Virus record (IMG/VR): IMGVR_UViG_3300030399_000011
Location: 1-62,850 of that record
Strand: one strand, 5' to 3'
Length of the DNA stretch: 62,850 nucleotides
DNA from: a virus
Position numbers and translations under genes: made by a program. Each line of letters starts with the position of its first letter. Positions within the stretch are counted from its first letter, which is position 1. Below are positions 54,536-62,341 of this stretch, one piece after another. Below the pieces are notes generated by a model, which saw only the letters and a list, made by a program, of their open reading frames with translations, did no database searches and was not told the DNA's origin.

Positions 54536-54536
54536 C

Positions 54537-54809
54537 GTGATCCGCACTCTTGAGGGCATTGGGCGCATCGCTGTTGAGCTTCACGCTGCCCAGTTCGAAA
54601 CGAAGGAGGCGCGACGCCGCTATTACGCACGGTGCCGGCGCTACATAGACTGCTTCACCGACGGGATTCTCAACGCTGGCGAACCGGAGTTTCACCGGGT
54701 AACGAAGGTGCCATACGAAGCCTTCATCAAGGCACGCAAGCACGAATACAACATCAAGCGTCGGCTGGGCAATGCGATCCGATCAACATTGAATGTGACC
54801 ACGCCATGA
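54537..54809 (+). CDS. hypothetical phage protein, 90 aa, GTG start
   Basis: GTG 54537 follows GGAGG and lies 1 base after the KilA-N stop. ARRRYYARCRRYIDCFTDGI then VPYEAFIKARKHEYNIKRRL: basic and helical, possibly nucleic-acid binding. Unknown function. Confidence 0.62.
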   Translation: MIRTLEGIGRIAVELHAAQFETKEARRRYYARCRRYIDCFTDGILNAGEPEFHRVTKVPYEAFIKARKHEYNIKRRLGNAIRSTLNVTTP

Positions 54810-54895
54810 CCACTCTAGACGCAATAGACGGAATCCTCGCAGCAATCCTTTTTGCGCGGATGCTGGTCGATATGGTGCGTGGGTTGAAGTTTTGA
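54806..54895 (+). CDS. small hydrophobic peptide, 29 aa
   Basis: MTTLDAIDGILAAILFARML then VDMVRGLKF. ATGA overlap with the preceding gene. One short membrane helix. Small but well placed for coupled translation. Confidence 0.5.
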   Translation: MTTLDAIDGILAAILFARMLVDMVRGLKF

Positions 54896-54930
54896 TAATT
54901 GCGGCTCTTGCCGCTAACTGGGGGATGGAA

Positions 54931-55179
54931 ATGAGCCAAGTATTTATTCGCACAGATGGCGGTGGTAAGAGCCTTGACCCCGAGAGCGAGGTAAAAGCTC
55001 TTTCGGCCGGATGCGTCGGCCTTCAGTTCGGAGAGCGGGAGCCGGAAGGTGCCGTCAGCGTCGGGCACAGCACCATCGGCTGGACCGGCATCTTTCGGGA
55101 TGGCAAACGTTTGGCGCGCTTCAGGGACTTTGGCCGCGCTCTCAAGTATGCGCAGCGCGTCGCACCCCAGGCCGCCTAA
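54931..55179 (+). CDS. hypothetical phage protein, 82 aa
   Basis: MSQVFIRTDGGGKSLDPESE, then GCVGLQFGEREPEGAVSVGH and GWTGIFRDGKRLARFRDFGR. GGGGATGG acts as ribosome site for ATG 54931; ATG 54925 and TTG 54892 are alternatives. Soluble, beta-rich. Confidence 0.58.
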   Translation: MSQVFIRTDGGGKSLDPESEVKALSAGCVGLQFGEREPEGAVSVGHSTIGWTGIFRDGKRLARFRDFGRALKYAQRVAPQAA

Positions 55180-55231
55180 CTGTTCTCAGCGTTCAGCCTA
55201 CGGGCTGACCAGTGCGAATAGCACGAAGTAA

Positions 55232-55378
55232 ATGCGCATGGCCGCGCAGAACAAAACGCCCGTGAAGCCCGCCTACGTGAGAAGGGAATGCGACCACTGG
55301 CTGCAACAGTGGAGACCTGATGACCCAGCGAAGGATCTGGCGAGGCGACAGAGCCGATTGGGTGCCGCGCCTCGATGA
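55232..55378 (+). CDS. tiny basic protein, 48 aa
   Basis: MRMAAQNKTPVKPAYVRREC then DHWLQQWRPDDPAKDLARRQ. GAAG precedes the start. First of three tiny frames joined by ATGA and GTGA overlaps. Confidence 0.45.
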   Translation: MRMAAQNKTPVKPAYVRRECDHWLQQWRPDDPAKDLARRQSRLGAAPR

Positions 55379-55473
55379 GATGCGGTGCCCATGTAGTTTT
55401 TCGTGAATGGCGTTGGAGCGATGTGGATAGACACATTGGACGGAGTAGGCCCTCTGCAGGCGTTTGCCTGTGA
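55375..55473 (+). CDS. tiny protein, 32 aa
   Basis: MRCGAHVVFREWRWSDVDRH then IGRSRPSAGVCL. It begins inside the previous stop (ATGA). Supported only by this coupling and by the lack of another frame in the region. Confidence 0.35.
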   Translation: MRCGAHVVFREWRWSDVDRHIGRSRPSAGVCL

Positions 55474-55601
55474 CCGATGCGCCGAAGTATGGCTGGCTGT
55501 ACGAGGGAGCCGACAAGACGACCGGCCACAGCGCCATTCACAAAGAATTGCATACCACCGTGGGCCAATTGGCCATAGCGATAGGGGATGCCGCTCGCTA
55601 A
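55470..55601 (+). CDS. tiny protein, 43 aa, GTG start
   Basis: GTG 55470 overlaps the previous stop (GTGA). TDAPKYGWLYEGADKTTGHS then AIHKELHTTVGQLAIAIGDA. A stem GCCGCT/AGCGGC (55590-55606) follows its end. Confidence 0.45.
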   Translation: MTDAPKYGWLYEGADKTTGHSAIHKELHTTVGQLAIAIGDAAR

Positions 55602-55672
55602 GCGGCTTACTAAATACTAGATCGCGCTCGGTAAGTGCGTGATGCAGTGAGTTGTACTAACCGGAGGAAACG

Positions 55673-55939
55673 ATGATCCGCGAACCATTGGACGCCGACG
55701 AAATCGGCACCGAACTCCGCGACCAAGCCGAGACGCTGACGAATTTCGGTGATGTCGCTGCAGCATTCACCGCGCTCGAAGAAGCCTTGATCGAGCGATT
55801 CCGTGCGCGTGGCAATTACGAGGCAATCGGCCTGCTCTATTCGGCTGTCGGCAATCGTGTTGAAGCTGCGTTGCGCGAGGAATTGACCAAAAACATTCTG
55901 CCGGAGCATCGGCGGGTACTTGAGCGGAGTGAGGTATGA
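55673..55939 (+). CDS. helical phage protein, 88 aa
   Basis: Strong ribosome site CCGGAGGAAACG. ELRDQAETLTNFGDVAAAFT and VEAALREELTKNILPEHRRV: acidic, fully helical. Overlaps the HNH gene by 4 bases. Unknown function. Confidence 0.65.
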   Translation: MIREPLDADEIGTELRDQAETLTNFGDVAAAFTALEEALIERFRARGNYEAIGLLYSAVGNRVEAALREELTKNILPEHRRVLERSEV

Positions 55940-56427
55940 CCTCTCTCGCCCAGATCACAAAGAAACGTGAGTCGTTCGAGAAGTTCATCGTTGCTCGCGG
56001 CGCGCAGGTTTTGCAGCCTACCAACGAATGGGAAGTGCTGCGCTTCCGCACGCATAAGGGCGTTTCGGTAATTTATCGGAACTCAAAAGAAACACTGACC
56101 TTCACCGGCGATTCGTTCAACGCATGGCAATCGTTCGAAAAAGGCGTCGCTTGGGTCGCCGTCATAGCAACCAAGCGCAGCAAGAAAGATTGGGTGATTG
56201 TCGAAACGCTCATGAAGCGCGACGGTATCGACTGCTTCTTTTGCTGGCAAGAAATGGATGCGGAGGATCGGACGCTTGAGCACCTCGTGCCGCTCGCGCA
56301 CGGCGGACCGAACCACATCAGCAATTTGGTTTTGTCCCATTCGAAGTGCAACGGCCTAGCCGGGAGCAAGAGCGTCATGGAAAAGATTCGGATTCGCGAA
56401 AGTAGCCGGCCCGGGGGTGTGACATGA
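55936..56427 (+). CDS. HNH endonuclease
   Basis: 163 residues. The C-terminal HNH motif is CFFCWQEMDAEDRTLEHLVP, LAHGGPNHISNLVLSHSKCN: two CxxC-like pairs, E-H, N and H all present. The N-terminal 90 residues are an unrecognised beta domain. In the recombination operon it could nick phage DNA for repair or act as a homing-type enzyme. Confidence 0.82.
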   Translation: MTSLAQITKKRESFEKFIVARGAQVLQPTNEWEVLRFRTHKGVSVIYRNSKETLTFTGDSFNAWQSFEKGVAWVAVIATKRSKKDWVIVETLMKRDGIDCFFCWQEMDAEDRTLEHLVPLAHGGPNHISNLVLSHSKCNGLAGSKSVMEKIRIRESSRPGGVT

Positions 56428-56696
56428 GCGACGATGCCTTTGCGAAAGCTGAGAAGCGCGGATACCAGCGTGGCTATGCGGCGGGCAAAAGATTGCGAGT
56501 TAAGGCGCTCCAAGAAACTCGCTCGCAGCGTGAAAAGCAGGCGTTTTTGGAAAGAGCGTTTATGGCCGCACTGCCCGCCTTCATCGTCGCGCAGAACTGG
56601 ACGCGGGGCGAAGAGAAAATTATCAGCTTAGAGCAGTGCGTCGATATGGCCTGGCGCGCGGCTGAATCTGCCGCCAGACAACGGAGGTTCGCATGA
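56424..56696 (+). CDS. basic coiled-coil protein, 90 aa
   Basis: FAKAEKRGYQRGYAAGKRLR then a helix ALQETRSQREKQAFLERAFM. ATGA overlaps at both ends. Similar small proteins occur beside phage recombination genes. Confidence 0.6.
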   Translation: MSDDAFAKAEKRGYQRGYAAGKRLRVKALQETRSQREKQAFLERAFMAALPAFIVAQNWTRGEEKIISLEQCVDMAWRAAESAARQRRFA

Positions 56697-56848
56697 ACAT
56701 CCCCCGCCAAAACGCCCTACTCCGCATTGCCGACCGCCGCGAGCGCATGTCTCGTGCTGCGCGTATCGCGGGATGGATGTTGGTCTACGGCGGCCTGACC
56801 GGCTGCGCTTGGTTTCATTGTTGGATGCACCCACTTGGAGGCTTGTGA
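56693..56848 (+). CDS. small membrane protein, 51 aa
   Basis: Basic N-terminus (MNIPRQNALLRIADRRERMS) and one hydrophobic helix IAGWMLVYGGLTGCAWFHCW. Starts inside the previous stop and ends TGATG with the next gene. Confidence 0.6.
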   Translation: MNIPRQNALLRIADRRERMSRAARIAGWMLVYGGLTGCAWFHCWMHPLGGL

Positions 56849-57012
56849 TGGACAAGCGATATCGGCGCGACCGCTTGTTTGTGCGTTGGGCCAATAAGCA
56901 CCCGTGGCGCGCATTTGCGATTTACGTCGCACTGGCTGTGCTCGCATTGCTGCTGGGCGTGGTTGGAAATTATGTGCATGACGAGCAACAAGTGGTTAGG
57001 CCGATGGTTTGA
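56848..57012 (+). CDS. small membrane protein, 54 aa
   Basis: MDKRYRRDRLFVRWANKHPW then helix AFAIYVALAVLALLLGVVGN. GGAGG 7 bases before ATG. Pairs with the preceding membrane protein; the function is unknown. Confidence 0.62.
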   Translation: MDKRYRRDRLFVRWANKHPWRAFAIYVALAVLALLLGVVGNYVHDEQQVVRPMV

Positions 57013-57042
57013 GGTCGCCAAACAACAAAATTGGAGAGAGAA

Positions 57043-58509
57043 ATGTCAGATGTGATCGAACAGGTTTATGAGGAAGCGCCGACCGCTGTTGCGCTATCCG
57101 CACCGCAGCAACTTATCACCATCGACCCGGCAAGATACGTCGATCTCGTGTTCGAACCGTTCGCCAAGCGTTTGGCAGATGCCAAGGCGCTGGCGCTGAC
57201 GACCACGTATGACGTGAAGACTACGGCAGGCATGGCGACCGCCGTCAAAATCCGCGCAACGTTTCGCGATATCCGCGTCGAGAGCGAGAAGGCCCGGAAG
57301 GTCCGCAAGGCACCGATTTTGGAGATCGGCAAGCTGCTCGATAGTCGCCAGAAGGAAATCGAGGCCGAGATCGAGCCGCTTGAGTCGGCCCCTGACGTCG
57401 CGATCAAGGCAGAAGAGGTGCGCAAGGAAGCAGCGAAGGCCGAAGCCGCTCGCATCGAAGCTGAGCGCCAAGCCGCCATTCAAACCATGATCGACGGCAT
57501 CAAATACGCTCCGGTCCGCGCAGCCGGGAAATCATCCGAAGAAATCGCCACACTGAAAGATGCGATCTCGGAAACGGTCATTGACCACGATACATACGGC
57601 ACACGCGCTGGCGATGCAATGATGGCGCGGTCGCAAGCGACTGCGGCGCTGACCGAAATGTTCGATGCAGCGGTTGCTGCTGAGCAGGCTGCTGCAGAGG
57701 CCAAGCGCCAGGCGGAAGCTGATCGCGTCGAGCGTGAGCGTGTGGCCGAGGCAAACCGGGCCGAGTCTGCTCGATTGGCTGCACTGGCCGCCGACATTGC
57801 GCGCAAAGAGCAAGAGGCTCGTGAGCGTCAGGAAGCAGAACGAGCTGAGCAGGAAGCCCGTGATCGGGCTGAGCGCGGTCGCCTCAAGGTGATTCGCGAG
57901 CGCATCGAATTTCTTGGTGATTTTGTTCGCGCCGCTGTCGGCATGAGTTCCGCAAAAGTTGCGGCGATGATCGAAACGCTCGATGCCGAAGAAATCACGG
58001 CCGATGCCTATGCCGAATTTATGGACGAGGCCGAAACGGTAAAGGTCTCAGGTCTGAAAAAGATGTGGGGAATGCTCGCGGCGCAGCGGGCGCTTGAGGC
58101 TGAGGCTGCCCGCCAGCTAGCCGCGCAGGCTAAGATTAACCGGCAGCAAGCCGAGTTGCAGCGCCAGCAAGAGGCCGCCGACAACCTCGCCCGCATCAAT
58201 CGCGAGACGCAAGAACGCCTTGAGCTAGAGCGAAAGCTTGAGGCGGACCACGCAGAAGCGCTGATCGAAAACGCCCGGGTCGATGCGGAGCGCGCCGAGC
58301 AACAGCGCTTGCAAGCGGAAGCCGAGGAACAGGCTCGCCGCAAGCGCGTCGATTTCATCACGAACGGCCCCGGCGATGCTGAGATTGCCAAAACCCTAGC
58401 CACCCACTACGACGTCGAGATTGGCGACGCGATGGAGTGGCTCAAGAAATTCGATTATGACGCCGCCGATCGGCACTTCGCCGCCAATAACATGGAGCGA
58501 GCCGCATGA
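57043..58509 (+). CDS. long coiled-coil protein of the recombination operon
   Basis: 488 residues from ATG 57043 (GGAGAGAG up to 12 bases upstream; the TTG at 57031 is rejected). The N-terminal 80 residues form a small domain (ITIDPARYVDLVFEPFAKRL). Then long Ala/Glu/Arg heptads (about 90-270 and 340-450) alternate with compact domains (VIRERIEFLGDFVRAAVGMS; AEIAKTLATHYDVEIGDAME). No Walker motifs. Placed directly before the Bet-like gene, as SMC-like or DUF1351-like helpers often are; it may load or protect recombination intermediates. Confidence 0.65.
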   Translation: MSDVIEQVYEEAPTAVALSAPQQLITIDPARYVDLVFEPFAKRLADAKALALTTTYDVKTTAGMATAVKIRATFRDIRVESEKARKVRKAPILEIGKLLDSRQKEIEAEIEPLESAPDVAIKAEEVRKEAAKAEAARIEAERQAAIQTMIDGIKYAPVRAAGKSSEEIATLKDAISETVIDHDTYGTRAGDAMMARSQATAALTEMFDAAVAAEQAAAEAKRQAEADRVERERVAEANRAESARLAALAADIARKEQEARERQEAERAEQEARDRAERGRLKVIRERIEFLGDFVRAAVGMSSAKVAAMIETLDAEEITADAYAEFMDEAETVKVSGLKKMWGMLAAQRALEAEAARQLAAQAKINRQQAELQRQQEAADNLARINRETQERLELERKLEADHAEALIENARVDAERAEQQRLQAEAEEQARRKRVDFITNGPGDAEIAKTLATHYDVEIGDAMEWLKKFDYDAADRHFAANNMERAA

Positions 58510-58721
58510 GCGAAATGCAAGACACATTCTGGCTCGTATGGTGCCCGACCGGATCACAGCCGCCATCGCATCGCCACGCAGATTTTCTCGATGCGGTACG
58601 CGAAGCAGAGCGCCTCGCTAGATGTGCGCCAGGCCAGCAGTTCTATGTACTCGGCGCAGAAACCATGCGAGTGATCGACAACATGCAGCGCGTCGATTTT
58701 GCTCGTCCGATTCCGTTTTAA
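58506..58721 (+). CDS. hypothetical phage protein, 71 aa
   Basis: MSEMQDTFWLVWCPTGSQPP, then FLDAVREAERLARCAPGQQF and VLGAETMRVIDN. A short alpha-beta protein seen in many phage genomes; ATGA overlap with the coiled-coil gene. Confidence 0.62.
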   Translation: MSEMQDTFWLVWCPTGSQPPSHRHADFLDAVREAERLARCAPGQQFYVLGAETMRVIDNMQRVDFARPIPF

Positions 58722-58767
58722 ACCGCCACCCCTAACACCCGGCCGAGTCTCGGGTATGGAGATCGCA

Positions 58768-59580
58768 ATGAGCAACATCGTAGTAGCAAGCAACATGACA
58801 ACCTCACTCGCGTCCAAGTTGGCGCAGCGCTTCGGCTTAGACGCTAACCCAGAGGTCTTGGACATTCTCAAGGCAACTGCGTTCAAGGGGCAGGTTAGCG
58901 ATGCGCAAATGTGCGCGCTGCTCGTTGTCGCCAACCAATACGGGCTAAATCCTTTCACGAAGGAAATTTACGCCTTCCCCGACAAGAACAACGGAATCAT
59001 CCCGGTCGTCGGCGTTGACGGCTGGGCGCGGATTATCAACGAAGCCCCGCAGTTTGACGGCATGGACTTCGAGCAAGACGACAAGCAGTGCACTTGCATT
59101 ATCCACCGCAAGGATCGCTCGCATCCAATTCGTGTCACTGAGTATCTGGAGGAGTGTAAGCGCGGCACGGCTCCATGGGGGTCGCATCCTAAGCGAATGC
59201 TTCGTCACAAGGCAATGATTCAATGCGCCCGCCTCGCTTTCGGATATGTCGGCATCTACGACCAAGATGAGGCCGAGCGGATCGTCGATATGGGCGCAGC
59301 CATCGAGATCAAGAAAACGCCCACTCAGACCGCCGAGGCCGCACGCCCGACGGCGGAGCGCACGGAGCGCCACGGCATGCTGATCGGAGAGCTTGAGTTC
59401 ATCGCTAAGGAGGGCGGACAAGATGCGCTTGCGAAGGCATGGGCTGGCGGCGCATTGCAGAACGGCGACGCTTTGACGGCTCAGGACCGCAGGGCTATCG
59501 GCGCTCAAGAGTTGGCGCGGCTCAAGGAAATCGCTGGCGCAGAAGATGCAGTGGTAAGGGAGGCCGCAGAAAATGAGTGA
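58768..59580 (+). CDS. bet: phage recombination protein Bet (RecT family)
   Basis: 270 residues. ALLVVANQYGLNPFTKEIYA, PVVGVDGWARIINEAPQFDG and CKRGTAPWGSHPKRMLRHKA, then IQCARLAFGYVGIYDQDEAE are the family signatures of single-strand annealing proteins. GGAG precedes ATG 58768. It anneals complementary ssDNA generated by the exonuclease encoded next, as in lambda Red. Confidence 0.92.
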   Translation: MSNIVVASNMTTSLASKLAQRFGLDANPEVLDILKATAFKGQVSDAQMCALLVVANQYGLNPFTKEIYAFPDKNNGIIPVVGVDGWARIINEAPQFDGMDFEQDDKQCTCIIHRKDRSHPIRVTEYLEECKRGTAPWGSHPKRMLRHKAMIQCARLAFGYVGIYDQDEAERIVDMGAAIEIKKTPTQTAEAARPTAERTERHGMLIGELEFIAKEGGQDALAKAWAGGALQNGDALTAQDRRAIGAQELARLKEIAGAEDAVVREAAENE

Positions 59581-60280
59581 CATCATCGAACAGCGCACCG
59601 ATGCGTGGCGCCAGCAACGCGCGGGCAAGATCACCGCCTCCTGCTTTGGTGCTGCGATCTCCATATCGGAAGTCGAGCCAGGCGCGATTTGGAAATCTGG
59701 GACGCGCAAAGGCCAGCCCAAGTTGCCGGAATCAACCGCAGAGCGCGACACCTACATGCGCGTCGTCGCTTTCGAGCGTACAGCAGGAATTCCGAAGCAC
59801 GAGATCGGCGCGAAGTCGCTCTCATGGGGCAAAGACATCGAGCCATTTTCGCTCGAAGCCTATCAAGTCGAGACGGGAAATATCGTCACCGAAAGCGGCT
59901 TTCTATTGCACCCGCAATTCGACTTTATCGGCGCGTCGCCAGATGGCTTGATCGGCGTCGATGGTGGCCTAGAGATGAAGTCGCCGCATGACGAGCAAGT
60001 ACATATCAAAACCATCTTGAGCGGCATGCCTGAGGAGCACCGCCCGCAGGTGCAGGGGAACATGCTTGTGACCGGTCGGCAATGGTGGGATTTTGTCTCT
60101 TACGATCCCCGCCAGAAAGAATCGCTGCGGCTCTACGTGCAGCGCATCTATCGTGACGAGGCGTACATCAGCAAATTGCTTATCGGCTTGCTGCAATTCA
60201 ATGCGGAGGTTGAGGCAATGATTCGTCGGCTTGAGGGCAAAGTCGCCGCTACCAACCAACCCGAAGTCGAACACGCCTAA
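59573..60280 (+). CDS. YqaJ-type recombination exonuclease
   Basis: 235 residues. EQRTDAWRQQRAGKITASCF opens the YqaJ/lambda-exo fold. Active-site pieces: GASPDGLIGVDGGLEMKSP (Asp, and E-x-K) and, further on, HRPQVQGNMLVTGRQWWDFV. It resects dsDNA ends 5' to 3' to feed Bet. It overlaps the Bet gene by 8 bases. Confidence 0.9.
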   Translation: MSDIIEQRTDAWRQQRAGKITASCFGAAISISEVEPGAIWKSGTRKGQPKLPESTAERDTYMRVVAFERTAGIPKHEIGAKSLSWGKDIEPFSLEAYQVETGNIVTESGFLLHPQFDFIGASPDGLIGVDGGLEMKSPHDEQVHIKTILSGMPEEHRPQVQGNMLVTGRQWWDFVSYDPRQKESLRLYVQRIYRDEAYISKLLIGLLQFNAEVEAMIRRLEGKVAATNQPEVEHA

Positions 60281-60289
60281 GGAATAGAA

Positions 60290-60781
60290 ATGGCATCCGT
60301 CAATAAAGTCATCCTTGTCGGCAATCTCGGCGCCGATGTTGAAACTCGCTACCTACCCAGCGGAGACGCCGTATCCAACATCCGTCTGGCGACCACCGAC
60401 CGCTACAAGGACAAGGCCAGCGGCGAGATGAAGGAAGCCACCGAATGGCACCGGATCGCGTTTTTCGGCCGTCTGGCCGAGATCGCGGCGGAATACCTGA
60501 AAAAAGGTTCGTCGGTGTATATCGAAGGGCGCATCCGTACGCGCAAGTGGACGGATCAGACTGGCGTCGAAAAGTACTCGACCGAGATCGTGGGCGAGCA
60601 GATGCAGATGCTCGGCGGCCGAGGTAGTGCGGATGGTGACCGTGAACCATCGCAGGCGCGTTCGTCTGGCGGCACTCGTGCGGCACCATCCCAATCTCCT
60701 GCTGGCGGCGGATTCGACAGTATGTCAGACGACATCCCGTTTAGCCCGGCCTTCGCGCGGGCGGCATGGGCGGCGATATGA
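60290..60781 (+). CDS. ssb: single-stranded DNA-binding protein with extended C-terminus
   Basis: 163 residues. The OB fold is complete: [61 protein letters not shown] Gly/Ser/Gln linker leads to SDDIPF, normally the last residues of SSB, but here 12 more residues follow ([12 protein letters not shown]). The acidic tip that binds partner proteins is thus internal. One more T in the CCGTTTAG run would give the canonical DDIPF end. Confidence 0.92.
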   Translation: MASVNKVILVGNLGADVETRYLPSGDAVSNIRLATTDRYKDKASGEMKEATEWHRIAFFGRLAEIAAEYLKKGSSVYIEGRIRTRKWTDQTGVEKYSTEIVGEQMQMLGGRGSADGDREPSQARSSGGTRAAPSQSPAGGGFDSMSDDIPFSPAFARAAWAAI

Positions 60782-61338
60782 CAACGATAGACCGAACCAC
60801 GCAGTGCGTTGAGGCTTATCGCAAAACCAAAAACCTCAAGTTGGTCGGCGCCGACCTCGGCATCCCATGGCAATCAGTCTATGTCTACTTGCGCAAGGCT
60901 GGTGAGCCGGTCATAGGCGACAAGCAGAAATACGGATCGGAAACAGACAAGCTCGCGTCCAAGGCCGAAGCAATCTTTCAGGAAATGGTCCCGTTCGCCA
61001 TAGACCAGAACCGCAAGAAGTTCCAAAGCAAGATTGATTTTCAAGTTGGGGATTATGGCGTCGACGTTAAGGCGTCCAGGCTTCGGCCATACAGTCAAAA
61101 CAGAGACTTGCGGCGTTGGGCCTTTTCAGTGAAAAAGCAGGAGGCTATCGCTGACTTCTTCGTGTGCTTGTGCTTCGATGAGGCGAACGAGAAGGTGGAG
61201 CGTGCGCTGCTGATACCGGGCGAGATAGGACGCATGTTCACGACGATCTCGCTCGCCCATCGAGGCGGGAAATGGGCTGACTACTACATCGAATTGGATC
61301 AGATCCGGCCGTTCTTTGAATCTTTGCAAGCCGCCTAA
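60778..61338 (+). CDS. HTH plus PD-(D/E)XK nuclease-like protein
   Basis: 186 residues. N-terminal HTH ([33 protein letters not shown]). Then [20 protein letters not shown], where D and VDVK resemble the D...D/E-x-K core of the restriction-endonuclease fold, and a strand-rich end ([20 protein letters not shown]). ATG 60778 overlaps the SSB stop. May cut or bind specific phage DNA; the activity is inferred. Confidence 0.65.
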   Translation: MTTIDRTTQCVEAYRKTKNLKLVGADLGIPWQSVYVYLRKAGEPVIGDKQKYGSETDKLASKAEAIFQEMVPFAIDQNRKKFQSKIDFQVGDYGVDVKASRLRPYSQNRDLRRWAFSVKKQEAIADFFVCLCFDEANEKVERALLIPGEIGRMFTTISLAHRGGKWADYYIELDQIRPFFESLQAA

Positions 61339-61351
61339 CCCCGGAGCCACC

Positions 61352-61453
61352 ATGCCCACATGGCCCTACCTAACCGCCCTCTACGCCCTGCTAATCCTCG
61401 GCATAGTGGCTTTCCTACGCGGTGCCGATGAGCGCCGTCAGAGCCGGAGCTAA
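61352..61453 (+). CDS. small membrane peptide, 33 aa
   Basis: MPTWPYLTALYALLILGIVA then FLRGADERRQSRS. GGAG precedes the ATG. One membrane helix with a basic tail. Confidence 0.55.
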   Translation: MPTWPYLTALYALLILGIVAFLRGADERRQSRS

Positions 61454-61455
61454 AA

Positions 61456-61659
61456 ATGAAAGAGACGCCAGAAGCAAAACTAGCCCGCGTCGTCGGTGAA
61501 TTTATCGAGCGGCACAAGGCTCGCGGGGCTGAACTCGCAGGCTTTCGCGATCTGTATGAGGCATCGCTTGCGTGTGAAGTTGAGGTAGCGAGGCGAGCGC
61601 GGTTGCATGTGGTGGCTAGTGAGCGGACGAATGAGACTTTGTCGGAGGTGGTGAGGTGA
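61456..61659 (+). CDS. helical phage protein, 67 aa
   Basis: KLARVVGEFIERHKARGAEL and RDLYEASLACEVEVARRARL: one long amphipathic helix. GTGA overlap with the next gene. Unknown function. Confidence 0.6.
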   Translation: MKETPEAKLARVVGEFIERHKARGAELAGFRDLYEASLACEVEVARRARLHVVASERTNETLSEVVR

Positions 61660-62054
61660 GCGAAAAATGCAAAGAGACGATCTTCGGCAAATTCAGTTGG
61701 CATGGGCATCGATGCACTCGCAATGCCATTAAAGACGGGTTCTGCAAGCAGCATCATCCCGATTCAGTAGCCGAGCGCAGGGCCGCATCATTTGCGAAGT
61801 ACGAGGAGGACCTGAAAAAATCCCCGCGTGTGCGATTGATTGGTCTTCAGGAGAAGTATGACGCCCTCACCGCCTCGCACGCAGCACTACTAGCAGCGCT
61901 TGAGCGAGTTCGCCAGAATATTCCGAATACGCATATCTGCTGCGAGTGCCCGAGGGCAGATGGCTTCGATATGGAGCCCGAGTGCTGCGCCGATCCCGAC
62001 CGATTGCACGACGTCATCGACGTGGCTATTAAGGCTGCGAAGGAGTTGGGATGA
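61656..62054 (+). CDS. zinc-binding phage protein, 132 aa, GTG start
   Basis: SEKCKETIFGKFSWHGHRCT, then NAIKDGFCKQHHP form a C-x-H/C-x-H zinc site of a common phage family. A coiled coil (YEEDLKKS... ALTASHAALLAALERVRQNI) and a second Cys cluster follow. GTG 61656 is supported by the GTGA overlap. Confidence 0.65.
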   Translation: MSEKCKETIFGKFSWHGHRCTRNAIKDGFCKQHHPDSVAERRAASFAKYEEDLKKSPRVRLIGLQEKYDALTASHAALLAALERVRQNIPNTHICCECPRADGFDMEPECCADPDRLHDVIDVAIKAAKELG

Positions 62055-62329
62055 GTGACACCCTGACACTTCGCTTGAAAGGAGAGTATTTCAACGCGAT
62101 CAAAAGCGGCGAGAAGGAATTTGAATACCGGCTTACGACACCATATTGGACACGTCGTCTAAAGAATCGAATTTACGAGGAAATCGCCATCATATGGGGA
62201 TATCCAAGCCGAGAAAAAACAGACCTGCGCATCATGCGACCGTATCGCGGATACACCATCCAGGTGATAACACACCCGCACTTCGGGCCTGATCCTGTTG
62301 AAGTTTTCGCAATCGACGTGCGTCCATAA
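62051..62329 (+). CDS. ASCH-like domain protein
   Basis: 92 residues. LRLKGEYFNAIKSGEKEFEY, RRLKNRIYEEIAIIWGYPSR and RPYRGYTIQVITHPHFGPDP match the small ASCH/PUA-like fold, thought to bind RNA or modified bases. Complete and soluble. Confidence 0.72.
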   Translation: MSDTLTLRLKGEYFNAIKSGEKEFEYRLTTPYWTRRLKNRIYEEIAIIWGYPSREKTDLRIMRPYRGYTIQVITHPHFGPDPVEVFAIDVRP

Positions 62330-62341
62330 AAAGGAACAATC

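Noticed and set aside
55590-55606. Stem GCCGCT/AGCGGC as a terminator
   Set aside because: It is followed by TTACTAAATACT rather than a T run, so it is noted only as a stem.
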